Positions 1 to 6,834 of a stretch of 24,906 nucleotides of DNA are shown one piece after another. The position numbers and the translations under genes were made by a program. Source of the DNA: Gammaproteobacteria bacterium (GTDB lineage: Bacteria > Pseudomonadota > Gammaproteobacteria > SZUA-21). The notes below the pieces were generated by a model. The model saw only the letters and a list, made by a program, of their open reading frames with translations. It did no database searches and had not been told where the DNA came from. The stretch lies in assembly GCA_003233075.1 (NCBI GenBank), contig QIKQ01000014.1, positions 1 to 24,906 on the forward strand, read 5' to 3'. Within the stretch, counting starts at the first letter, position 1; each line of letters opens with the position of its first letter.

Positions 1-1313
1 TCTGCCGCTAATCGATCTTGCTGTATTTTTAATTTTATTTTTTTTCGTTTTATTTTTTCTAAAACAATTCGTCTATCAGTTGCAGCTTTTGCCCTAATAA
101 TTTTTTGTTGCTTTATTTCATTTAAACGAGAAATTTCTTTATTAATAGTTGCCTCATAAGGGCCAGGGATATTTTCAAACGTAACAAGATTTTTATTTTT
201 CTTTGTCCCGACAAAAGAAATAAAATCAAATCCGCTGCCATTATCACCATTGGCAACGAACATCGCATTCTTCGAAAAATCGACCGGTAATTTTGTGAGC
301 CTACTATTTTTCATTCCTTGTAGAGCATTTATATTTATAGGCATTGGTTTTTCATTTCTATCTGCCCATATAAAATAGCTACTTCTGCTCGTTTTTAAAA
401 GCACTGATTTTTCATCGATATACGCACAATAGATATAACTATTGCTTGAGCTTGCATCATTAAATTCACTAGAAGTTGAATAAGAATGCATTAATTTAAA
501 AGATGATAACTCGAATTCATATACGCCACTATAAGAAAGCAAACCTAATTCAAATTCTTTATTGTAAATATTCCTAAAAACTAAGGTGATTTTATTTTTA
601 TCACTTGATAAGCACATTTTTGGTGAATATATGTCGTGCTTTCGATTCTTTGCATAAGCCACACCGAATTCCAAAATATCTTTCTCATAATTTAACGCTA
701 AACGATTCTGCCGCGACTTAATTGAGTATATAAAGAGTTTATTATTGAGACTATGTAAAAAACTAGATCCATTAATCCATAATTCCAGTTTAATTTTTTT
801 CAATGATAAATAATGATCAATTTTGTTAAGTTTTATATCGTAAATTACTAATTTATTTTTTTTACTTGTATAGCCAATCAACCAATGTCCATTTTTCGAT
901 ATATGTGCATTGTAACAAATAGCGAGTGTCTTAATTACTTTCTTCTTAATATAATTATAGACATTACTCGAACAATTCTTATTACCTTTTGTTTCATAAA
1001 ATGTATAAATAAGAGTATCGCTTCCGGGAATTAATTTTACTTTGTAATATTGCGCAGGCGCCATATTAAGATCGTCAAGCTGTACTTTATACAGTAACTT
1101 TTGAGTTTTAATTGAGTAAATATTAAATTGACTATTATCTAAACTATTTTTAAATTTCAGTATTCGTCCATTCATAGGATCAATATTAGAATAACTCTGC
1201 ACATCGCCATCAGTTTCTGTTTTGAATGAAATTTTGGCGAAAGATATATTAGATAAAATAAAAAAGAATACGATAATGATAGCAATATAATTAGTTCGAC
1301 TATGTCCAGTCAT
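1..1313 (-). CDS. Unrecognised secreted protein, 3' end outside window
   Basis: An open frame of 437 codons runs from ATG at 1313 to the window edge with no stop, so the C-terminus is missing. An AAGG-type ribosome site (TAAGGTAAGGAAA) sits just before the ATG. Residues 1-26 look like a Sec signal peptide: a short polar start, a hydrophobic core rich in Ile and Phe, then SFA before a likely cleavage site at about residue 26. The next 370 or so residues are Lys/Asn/Ser/Tyr rich, with many short beta-strand-like stretches (for example LVIYDIKLNKI and KLFIYSIKS), which would fit a beta-propeller-like fold; that is inference. The last 50 visible residues are highly charged (KEISRLNEIKQQK onward) and look like the start of a coiled coil. 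I do not recognise the family. Location is probably periplasmic or outer surface. No functional partner is visible in the window. Confidence 0.75.
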   Translation of the reverse strand, partial: MTGHSRTNYIAIIIVFFFILSNISFAKISFKTETDGDVQSYSNIDPMNGRILKFKNSLDNSQFNIYSIKTQKLLYKVQLDDLNMAPAQYYKVKLIPGSDTLIYTFYETKGNKNCSSNVYNYIKKKVIKTLAICYNAHISKNGHWLIGYTSKKNKLVIYDIKLNKIDHYLSLKKIKLELWINGSSFLHSLNNKLFIYSIKSRQNRLALNYEKDILEFGVAYAKNRKHDIYSPKMCLSSDKNKITLVFRNIYNKEFELGLLSYSGVYEFELSSFKLMHSYSTSSEFNDASSSNSYIYCAYIDEKSVLLKTSRSSYFIWADRNEKPMPININALQGMKNSRLTKLPVDFSKNAMFVANGDNGSGFDFISFVGTKKNKNLVTFENIPGPYEATINKEISRLNEIKQQKIIRAKAATDRRIVLEKIKRKKIKLKIQQDRLAA

Positions 1314-1490
1314 TTTCCTTACCTTATATCCTGTTAATTTCCGTGTAAATTCTAGTTTTCTTGTATAAAACTGACAGGGAAACTTGCATTATCTAGGCCG
1401 CATTCAGCCTTGTAGGGTCACTACTGTCCCACAAATATTTTGATTCGATGTGTAGCAGTTATCGAGAAATCAGCTTGCACTCAACCTTGA

Positions 1491-1596
1491 TCGTCTTTGC
1501 GAGACTGCGTTAGCAGATGACGCAATCTCCTAACCTAAGTCATTGAATTTAGGAGATTGCCACGAAATGCTCAACGAGCATTTCTCGCAACGACGA
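1491..1596. repeat. Imperfect 106-bp palindromic repeat element
   Basis: The outer arms TCGTCTTTGCGAGA (1491-1504) and TCTCGCAACGACGA (1583-1596) are inverted repeats with one mismatch. The inner arms GCAATCTCCTAA (1522-1533) and TTAGGAGATTGC (1549-1560) pair perfectly across a 15-nt loop. Each side carries its own small hairpin: CTGC-GTTA-GCAG at 1505-1516 and AAATGCTC-AAC-GAGCATTT at 1565-1583. The CGTCnTTGCGAG...GCAATCTCC pattern resembles short palindromic repeats I have seen scattered between genes in many bacteria. It has no coding capacity and is probably a non-autonomous repeat. Confidence 0.75.
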
Positions 1597-1814
1597 ATTC
1601 TTTTTAAATTCTTCTGATTATAATGGTGAATAATCTTGCGATTTTCTGTTTATTAACGAGCGTAAGCTGAATGCTAATTTCGTGTCCCAAATCACCAATA
1701 AATCGATTTAATCATGAGAGTTAGAGTTAAATGAAACATCATCACAAACTGTAGGACAGCAGTGCTGTGTAGGCTAGTTTCTGATTAAATTAAACAGCTG
1801 CAAGAAAATTATAG

Positions 1815-1833
1815 GCTAGCAGTCTGTCGGACT
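1815..1833. repeat. Small stem-loop, possible repeat remnant
   Basis: CTAGCAGTCTGTCGGACTTAG can fold as AGTC-TGTCG-GACT, extended by CTA/TAG outside a two-base interruption. It lies in gene-free sequence, has no T-run and no adjacent plus-strand gene, so a terminator role is unlikely. It may be the end of a decayed short repeat. Confidence 0.3.
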
Positions 1834-1940
1834 TAGAGAATCGTAGCGAGGAATCAGATTGTTATGCACTTTGAGGCAAGTCTTTTTGACACTTTTTTTA
1901 CAATTGTTTTTAAAAATACGCTATTAGGGCTAAAATAATA

Positions 1941-2477
1941 CTACTTTTGCTTAGGGCGAAAGGTTTTAACTATATTTTCATGGGTCGTTAGATAGGGACC
2001 CTCAATAAGATCGATACAGCAAGGAACAGCTGGAAATACTGCATTCAGGCAATCAGAAATTGCTGAAGGTTTTCCGGGCAAATTGATAATTAAACTCCCT
2101 CCACGTATTCCAGCCATTTGTCGTGACAATATAGCGGTTGGAACGAAATTTAGAGAAACCGCTCGCATTTGTTCTCCAAAACCGTGCAGTATCTTATGAC
2201 ACACTGCTTCTGTTGCTTCTGGAGTAATATCACGTTTCGCTGGGCCTGTACCACCGGTAGTCACAATTAAGCAACAGTGTTCATTATCAGACAAATTAAT
2301 AAGTGTTTGCTCTATCTGTGTTTGCTCATCTGGAATTAAAACTTTAACTGGATTCCATTCAACACTTAATGCCTTAGTTAACCACTGCTCAATTGCCGGT
2401 CCACCTAAATCTTCGTACTCACCTCGACTGGCACGATCTGAAACTGTGACTATACCAATCTTAATATTTTCGCTCAT
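1941..2477 (-). CDS. mogA: Molybdopterin adenylyltransferase MogA
   Basis: A 178-residue protein of the MogA/MoeA-N family. It would adenylylate molybdopterin in the cytoplasm, the step before molybdate insertion in molybdenum cofactor synthesis. The N-terminal strand KIGIVTVSDRAS is followed by the nucleotide-binding TTGGTGP motif at residues 73-79, the RDITPEAT segment at 82-89 with its conserved Asp, and the NLPGKPSAI loop at about 132-140. Length fits MogA (about 180-195) rather than the shorter MoaB. It reads as a single gene: no other moa or moe gene is seen, and both flanks are repeat-bearing intergenic sequence. The ribosome site is weak (AAAAAGAAA). MoaB is the only serious alternative name. 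Confidence 0.93.
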   Translation of the reverse strand: MSENIKIGIVTVSDRASRGEYEDLGGPAIEQWLTKALSVEWNPVKVLIPDEQTQIEQTLINLSDNEHCCLIVTTGGTGPAKRDITPEATEAVCHKILHGFGEQMRAVSLNFVPTAILSRQMAGIRGGSLIINLPGKPSAISDCLNAVFPAVPCCIDLIEGPYLTTHENIVKTFRPKQK

Positions 2478-2565
2478 TTTCTTTTTGTCTATTCCTGGTT
2501 TTGTATTACTGCTATTCTATCTCTTCGACTGTCTTTGATCAAAGAATTCTCTATATTATTTCACT

Positions 2566-2904
2566 CCCGTTAACCTTTGATGTATTTGTTCCTGCACTTT
2601 TCACCACGGATGGTGTTATGTCGCGAAGGCCACGGAAGGCCGAGAGAGACCGCAAGCTCCTGCAGGCTACTTTTAATGTGCTTTGTAGCCCGTCAGGAGG
2701 CGATAAACTATCGCCGAGTGCGGGGGAAAGTAAGCGAATACTTGATAAGTTAAAGTTTAGAATTCATGTCTCAATACGTGTTGGTATAAGCCATCAAGAC
2801 AGTTTTTGGTCGTATTGTTCAAAAACTCCTAGTATTTCTCTGTTATTATTATATTTATTACGGTGTAAACTTTATTTCAATGCTTATATTCAATTCTTAA
2901 CGGG
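2566..2904. repeat. Candidate 339-bp MITE-like element
   Basis: CCCGTTAA at 2566-2573 and TTAACGGG at 2897-2904 are perfect 8-bp inverted ends. Between them lie two internal hairpins. The first is CTCCTG plus GGCTAC pairing with GTAGCC plus CAGGAG (2657-2699). The second is GGCGATA-AAC-TATCGCC (2699-2715). The interior also holds the repeat core shared with the 6.6-kb element. The ends are short, so the boundaries are uncertain. Confidence 0.35.
2605..2655 (+). repeat. Dispersed repeat core, copy A
   Basis: Contains the exact run TATGTCGCGAAGGCCA followed one base later by GGAAGGCCG. The reverse complement of 6612-6662 matches it over about 50 bases with roughly 75-80 percent identity. The two copies sit in different gene-free regions in opposite orientation. 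Confidence 0.65.
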
Positions 2905-2922
2905 ACGGTAGTGATATTATTT

Positions 2923-3771
2923 CTAATTCGATACTAGACTCATAATTTCGCCAATTTCATCTTTTGCTCCTTCGATTAGTTCTAAACTTGCATCGCTACC
3001 AAACTTGCTGAATGACAATTTCTTAAACGAACTCACGTCAGCTAAAAACTCTAAATCAGCCCGTTTATTTTCGCTGTAATCATTATGAAAATGCGAAACT
3101 ATAATGATATCGATATAATTTACCGCCGATTCGGGTGCATAGTTATCCTCACCAATTGACTCTGGGATAAGCTGTAAGTCATCATCCATGCCCCACGATT
3201 TCATTACCAAGCGACCCAATCGGGCACTGGTTTTTGCGATCATACTTTGAAATTGTTTTTTGTTTTCGAGTACTTCAGGGCAACTTTCGGTATATCTTAA
3301 TATTGGTAATATTCCAATATCATGGAGCAATCCACCGAGTAAAGCCTTGTCGGGCTGAATTCCTGGCGTAACTCTACCTAACACATAAGCTATAGCAGCA
3401 ACTTGAGCACTGTGCCGCCAAACGTCCTTTAGCGCCTTGCGTACCACTGGATGTTTTGCACCAAAAACCTGTTGAACTGCGAAACTGGTGACTAAATTAC
3501 GAGTTATATTCATGCCAATTCGATTTATCGCAGCATGACAGTCTTCAATATTACCCTCTCGCCGATACAGGGGGCTATTAGATATTTGAATAATACGCGC
3601 AGTCAGCACCGGATCAAGTTGAATCAGTTTTGCAATTTGAAAAGGCGTTTTATTTTCATCTTGTATGGCAGTGCGCACTTTAAATACGACTTCCGGCAAA
3701 CTAGGTACCTTAAGTTCACCTTTTTTAAAATCGGCCGTAATTTTTTGTAAGAGTTGTAACAATGGGTCCAT
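2923..3771 (-). CDS. HDOD-domain protein
   Basis: A 282-residue cytoplasmic protein of the HDOD family (HD-related output domain), which occurs in signalling proteins of motile proteobacteria and usually lacks proven phosphodiesterase activity. The domain fills about residues 18-215: VPSLPEVVFKVRTAI, DPVLTARIIQISNSPLYRR, then GLLHDIGILPIL. The HD pair is kept (H150, D151), as is an upstream WRH (118-120), so residual hydrolase-like metal binding cannot be excluded. No receiver, GGDEF or EAL domain is attached. It begins 11 nt after the amrS stop on the same strand, so it is very probably co-transcribed with amrS. The ribosome site is poor. Function is unknown; a regulatory role linked to the AmmeMemoRadiSam proteins or to motility is inference. 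Confidence 0.88.
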   Translation of the reverse strand: MDPLLQLLQKITADFKKGELKVPSLPEVVFKVRTAIQDENKTPFQIAKLIQLDPVLTARIIQISNSPLYRREGNIEDCHAAINRIGMNITRNLVTSFAVQQVFGAKHPVVRKALKDVWRHSAQVAAIAYVLGRVTPGIQPDKALLGGLLHDIGILPILRYTESCPEVLENKKQFQSMIAKTSARLGRLVMKSWGMDDDLQLIPESIGEDNYAPESAVNYIDIIIVSHFHNDYSENKRADLEFLADVSSFKKLSFSKFGSDASLELIEGAKDEIGEIMSLVSN

Positions 3772-3782
3772 AATATTTAGTT

Positions 3783-4871
3783 TTAATTTTGATACTGATC
3801 TATTGATATTGATTTACGTTGTGCTCCCCATACTCCATGGCTATGCTCAAATACACCTGCACAGGAACTACCACAGTTATGACACGAGCCATTTCTATCT
3901 AAATTCCACTCAGAAAGCTCATACCAATCTCGGCCAATTAACAATTCCTGACATTGACTGCAATAAGTACTCTGAGATTCCTTATCGTGTACATTTCCTG
4001 TATAAACGTAATGTAAGCCAGCCTCTCGTGCAATTGACCGTGCTTTAATTAACGTAGATTTTGGTGTGGCTGGGGTATTCATCATTTTCCAATCAGGATG
4101 AAACGCTGTTAAATGAAGCGGCACATCCGGCCCCAAATTTTCAAATATCCATTGACTCATTTTTTCCAATTCTGCTTGCGAATCATTTTCACCCGGAATT
4201 ATTAAAGTCGTAATTTCCAACCATACATTCGTTTCACTTTTTATGTATTTAAGTGTCTCCAATACCGTTTGCAAATGAGCACCCGTCAGCTTCCAATAAA
4301 ACTGCTCACTAAATGCCTTTAAATCAATATTCGCAGCATCACATGATTTAAAAAACTCAATTCTCGGTTCATCGCAAATATATCCTGCGCTGACTGCAAC
4401 CGTTTTAATGTTTTTTTCTGAGCAAGCTTGTGCGACATCGATGGCATACTCCATAAAAATAACTGGGTCGTTGTAGGTAAAAGCAACTGCACGACTCGAA
4501 CTCTGAACAGCCGCATTCGCAATTTGTTCAGGCGTTGCGGATTGTGCCAACGTCTCCATTTGCCGCGATTTACTCATATCCCAATTCTGACAAAATTTAC
4601 AGGCGAGATTACACCCTGCGGTACCAAACGATAAAACAGGTGTTCCGGGTAAAAAATGATTAAGCGGTTTTTTTTCGATTGGATCAATACAAAAACCACT
4701 AGATCGCGCATAACTACTTAGGAATATTTGCTCATCCTGGCAAACCCGAATAAAACACAAACCTCGTTGACCAGACTTAAGCTTACAAAATCGAGGACAA
4801 AGATCACACTGGATACGATTATCGTCTAAGCGATGCCAGTATTTAGTCGGATGTAAAGTATCTGATTTCAT
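3783..4871 (-). CDS. amrS: AmmeMemoRadiSam system radical SAM enzyme
   Basis: A radical S-adenosylmethionine protein of the AmrS family, found with AMMECR1-like and MEMO-like partners; its substrate is not established. With the start chosen here (362 residues), the SAM cluster ligands are C87, C91 and C94 in GCNLACKFCQNW. Other cysteines form an N-terminal cluster (C22, C25, C29, C39, in CDLCPRFC and GLC) and a C-terminal zinc-ribbon-like set (C304, C307, C330, C333). I chose ATG at 4871 because homologues start shortly before the YWHRLDDNRIQCDLC segment. ATGs at 4895 and 4943 are in frame, and none has a strong ribosome site. It is divergent from amrB-amrA and is followed after 11 nt by the HDOD gene. 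Adjacency to both partners makes the family call firm. Confidence 0.93.
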   Translation of the reverse strand: MKSDTLHPTKYWHRLDDNRIQCDLCPRFCKLKSGQRGLCFIRVCQDEQIFLSSYARSSGFCIDPIEKKPLNHFLPGTPVLSFGTAGCNLACKFCQNWDMSKSRQMETLAQSATPEQIANAAVQSSSRAVAFTYNDPVIFMEYAIDVAQACSEKNIKTVAVSAGYICDEPRIEFFKSCDAANIDLKAFSEQFYWKLTGAHLQTVLETLKYIKSETNVWLEITTLIIPGENDSQAELEKMSQWIFENLGPDVPLHLTAFHPDWKMMNTPATPKSTLIKARSIAREAGLHYVYTGNVHDKESQSTYCSQCQELLIGRDWYELSEWNLDRNGSCHNCGSSCAGVFEHSHGVWGAQRKSISIDQYQN

Positions 4872-5059
4872 ATTAATATTGTCGAGAATGTGCATTAAGT
4901 GACCCAATGCACATCTAAGCTCCACATCTAAGCTGCGGGTCAAAGCAAGACTTTAGGCTCTCTCTATTAGAGTATTAATTCATTTAAACGATATACAATC
5001 AAGCACTTAAGCAAGAAACTTGAAGCATATTTTCACTTTAATCAAACAATAAACAATCC

Positions 5060-5088
5060 TTGCCTATAGAATATAGACTATTTATCTT
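5060..5088 (+). promoter_or_regulatory. Candidate sigma-70 promoter for amrB-amrA
   Basis: TTGCCT at 5060-5065 and TATCTT at 5083-5088 are separated by exactly 17 bases, ending 56 bases before the amrB ATG. Both hexamers are recognisable but not perfect. The region is AT-rich, so chance matches are possible. Confidence 0.35.
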
Positions 5089-5144
5089 ATCAGCTTATAA
5101 TAAAATCAAACCATATAGACTAACGAATCTAATATCGAGAAAAC

Positions 5145-5951
5145 ATGAATTCAACAATAGAGCAAATTAGGCCAACAGCCGTAGCCGGATTGTTTTATCC
5201 AAACTCCGCTGACGAATTGAGCGATACCATTAATGCCTATTTAGCAAATACCGCTCAAACCATGACTAGTCCAAAAACAATCAAAGCAATTGTCGCTCCG
5301 CACGCTGGATATGTCTATTCGGGACCTATCGCAGCAAGCGCATATACACTGCTTCGTAAAACTAATTCACAATTTAATAAGGTAATATTACTCGGCCCAG
5401 CACACCGCGTTAAGCTAACTGGCATTGCTATACCAACAGTACAGCAATTTGACTCACCGCTTGGCCCGATTAACATTGATCAAGAATTATTAATGCAAAT
5501 TAATCAATTTGATTTTGTGCATGAATCTGATCTTGCGCACAAAGAAGAACATTGTCTTGAGGTCCAATTGCCCTTTTTACAAACAGTACTTCAAGATTTT
5601 AAAATTGTTCCTTTACTCATTGGTGATATTTCTGCAGAACAAGTTAGTTTAGTACTTGAATCTATTTGGGATGTAGATAATTTACTAATCGTTGTAAGCA
5701 CTGATTTAAGCCATTATTACGATTATATTACAGCGCAAAAGTTAGATCAAAAAACATCACAATTTATCGAGGAACTTAATAGCAACAAAATTGAATATGA
5801 TCACGCTTGCGGTAAAACAGCACTGCAAGCTTTACTTTTATCAGCCAAAAAACACAAGCTTTGCGCTAAAACAATTGATTTACGCAACTCCGGTGATACT
5901 GCAGGTGAAAAAAACAAAGTCGTTGGTTATGGAGCTTACGTAATAAGCTAA
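5145..5951 (+). CDS. amrB: AmmeMemoRadiSam system protein B (MEMO-like)
   Basis: A 268-residue full-length member of the MEMO1 family, whose fold resembles class III extradiol dioxygenases. Residues H53 (VAPHAGYVYSG), H87 (LLGPAHRV) and C222 (ACGKTAL) match the positions of the metal-binding residues of human MEMO1, and H190 (STDLSHY) is a further conserved histidine. Human MEMO1 binds metal; the bacterial reaction is not established. The ATG at 5145 has a GAGAAA ribosome site and is followed immediately by the family start IRPTAVAGLFYP. Only 4 nt separate its stop from amrA, so the two form an operon, divergent from amrS. It is predicted to be cytoplasmic with no membrane segments. Confidence 0.94.
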   Translation: MNSTIEQIRPTAVAGLFYPNSADELSDTINAYLANTAQTMTSPKTIKAIVAPHAGYVYSGPIAASAYTLLRKTNSQFNKVILLGPAHRVKLTGIAIPTVQQFDSPLGPINIDQELLMQINQFDFVHESDLAHKEEHCLEVQLPFLQTVLQDFKIVPLLIGDISAEQVSLVLESIWDVDNLLIVVSTDLSHYYDYITAQKLDQKTSQFIEELNSNKIEYDHACGKTALQALLLSAKKHKLCAKTIDLRNSGDTAGEKNKVVGYGAYVIS

Positions 5952-5955
5952 AAAT

Positions 5956-6525
5956 ATGAAATCAGAATATTTTTCATTCCATGATAGTTTAATCAAAATT
6001 GCAAAAGCATCAGTAGAATTCGTAACTAATTCAAACCGTCCACTTCAATTAAACTTAGATGACTACGCAGATATTTTAAAAGCTAAGCGCGCAAGCTTCG
6101 TCACTTTAAACAAAAACAATGTATTACGTGGCTGCATCGGAAGTTTAACGGCTCATAATGCATTAATCATTGATATTGCGGAAAACGCAGCGGCAGCTGC
6201 ACAACGAGATCCTCGCTTCCCCACAGTTCAAATTGATGAACTCGGGCAATTAGACTATCATATTTCTATATTAAGCAAACCTGAAATAATGAACTTTAAT
6301 TCTGAAGATGATTTAATCGATCAATTGCGACCCGGAATTGATGGTCTGATATTAACTGACGGCAATTACCGTGGTACGTTTTTACCCTCAGTCTGGGAAT
6401 CACTGCCACAACCCAAGGAATTTCTAAGTCATTTAAAGCGAAAAGCAGGCTTGTCTGAAAACCACTGGTCTCAAACCATGAAACTAAGTCGCTACACTGC
6501 GGAATCAATTTCATCCAACGGCTGA
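5956..6525 (+). CDS. amrA: AmmeMemoRadiSam system protein A (AMMECR1-like)
   Basis: A 189-residue AMMECR1-domain protein. The hallmark LRGCIGS motif is at residues 57-63, followed by the Ala-rich helix and DPRFP at 85-89, and GTFLPSVWESLPQP at about 140-153. The cysteine of LRGCIG is absolutely typical of the family and is suspected to be catalytic or to carry a substrate, but no reaction is proven. It starts 4 nt after amrB, and its stop is followed by a gene-free stretch that holds a repeat element. With amrB and amrS it completes the three-gene set that defines the system. No second domain is fused, unlike the single-chain A-B fusions known elsewhere. Confidence 0.94.
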   Translation: MKSEYFSFHDSLIKIAKASVEFVTNSNRPLQLNLDDYADILKAKRASFVTLNKNNVLRGCIGSLTAHNALIIDIAENAAAAAQRDPRFPTVQIDELGQLDYHISILSKPEIMNFNSEDDLIDQLRPGIDGLILTDGNYRGTFLPSVWESLPQPKEFLSHLKRKAGLSENHWSQTMKLSRYTAESISSNG

Positions 6526-6833
6526 GTATCCGGCGCATTTACGATTTTTCGCCGATGACACAGTAAAAAACTTGCGTTTTTTTAGCTGAGGTTGTTTCTG
6601 AAAATGACGTATTTTGGTCGCTTACGGCCTTCCATGGCCTTCGCGACATACAAACATCCGTGTTTTAAGATGGATACGAGGCAGCTAAGCGAACCGGAGC
6701 GCAATTTACACGAACGTAAATGAGCACCGGGCCGCTCTCGCACATCCGTGTGCTACGCGGCATAAGACCATCCTTGGTCAAAAAGCGCTTGGCGAACGAA
6801 GTATACGCTCAAATACGACTTTTTCAGGGACAA
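6526..6833. other. Gene-free gap mostly filled by a repeat element
   Basis: The convergent gap between amrA and the pentapeptide gene. Bases 6591-6833 belong to the inverted-repeat element listed separately. The 65 bases before it contain an AT-only stem (AAAAAAC/GTTTTTT, about 6563-6583), which is too weak to call a terminator. Frames crossing the gap show no protein family and are not credible genes. Confidence 0.6.
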
Positions 6834-6834
6834 C
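6591..6834. mobile_element. 244-bp MITE-like element with terminal inverted repeats
   Basis: The left end reads GTTGTTTCTGAAAATGACG from 6591. The right end, read on minus from 6834, is GTTGTCCCTGAAAAAGTCG. The two continue with CGTATTTTGGTCG and CGTATTTGAGCG, giving an imperfect terminal inverted repeat of about 28-32 bases. The interior is richer in GC than the flanks, holds the repeat core shared with 2605-2655, a 10-bp direct repeat ACATCCGTGT (6654-6663 and 6742-6751) and a GACCA-TCCT-TGGTC hairpin near 6766. There is no transposase, so it would be non-autonomous. No clear target-site duplication is seen. Its right edge touches the stop codon of the pentapeptide gene. Confidence 0.6.
6612..6662 (-). 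repeat. Dispersed repeat core, copy B
   Basis: The inverted partner of 2605-2655. Read on the minus strand it gives TATGTCGCGAAGGCCA, one mismatch, then GGAAGGCCG, with further matches on both sides. It lies inside the 244-bp element. Confidence 0.65.

Larger units (their letters stand above)
1314..1940. other. Gene-free region with repeat remnants
   Basis: About 630 bases between the secreted-protein gene start and the mogA stop. No convincing coding frame is seen on either strand. It holds the palindromic element at 1491-1596 and a smaller stem-loop near 1815-1833. There is also a weak inverted similarity between about 1412-1430 (read on minus, GTGGGACAGTAGTG) and 1750-1765 (GTAGGACAGCAGTG). 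The promoter of the secreted-protein gene should lie in its left part, but no clear hexamers are visible. Confidence 0.6.
2478..2922. other. Gene-free, repeat-bearing gap between mogA and the HDOD gene
   Basis: About 445 bases. A 136-codon plus-strand frame crosses it, but its composition (arginine-rich, then Leu/Tyr/Cys-rich) and its overlap with palindromes argue against a gene. The region is richer in GC between about 2600 and 2740 than its surroundings and contains stem-loops at 2657-2699 and 2699-2715. It also carries a 51-bp segment (2605-2655) shared in inverted orientation with 6612-6662. The promoter of mogA should lie within about 100 bases of its start but is not obvious. Confidence 0.55.

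Noticed and set aside
2501..2911. 136-codon plus-strand frame between mogA and the HDOD gene
   Set aside because: Odd composition, no domain, crosses strong palindromes and the shared repeat core; more likely spurious translation of a repeat.
3665..4048. Plus-strand frame antisense to the HDOD gene and amrS
   Set aside because: Both genes on the other strand have clear domains, so this is a shadow frame.
6526..6590. Rho-independent terminator after amrA
   Set aside because: The only stem is made almost wholly of A-T pairs, which would be too unstable.
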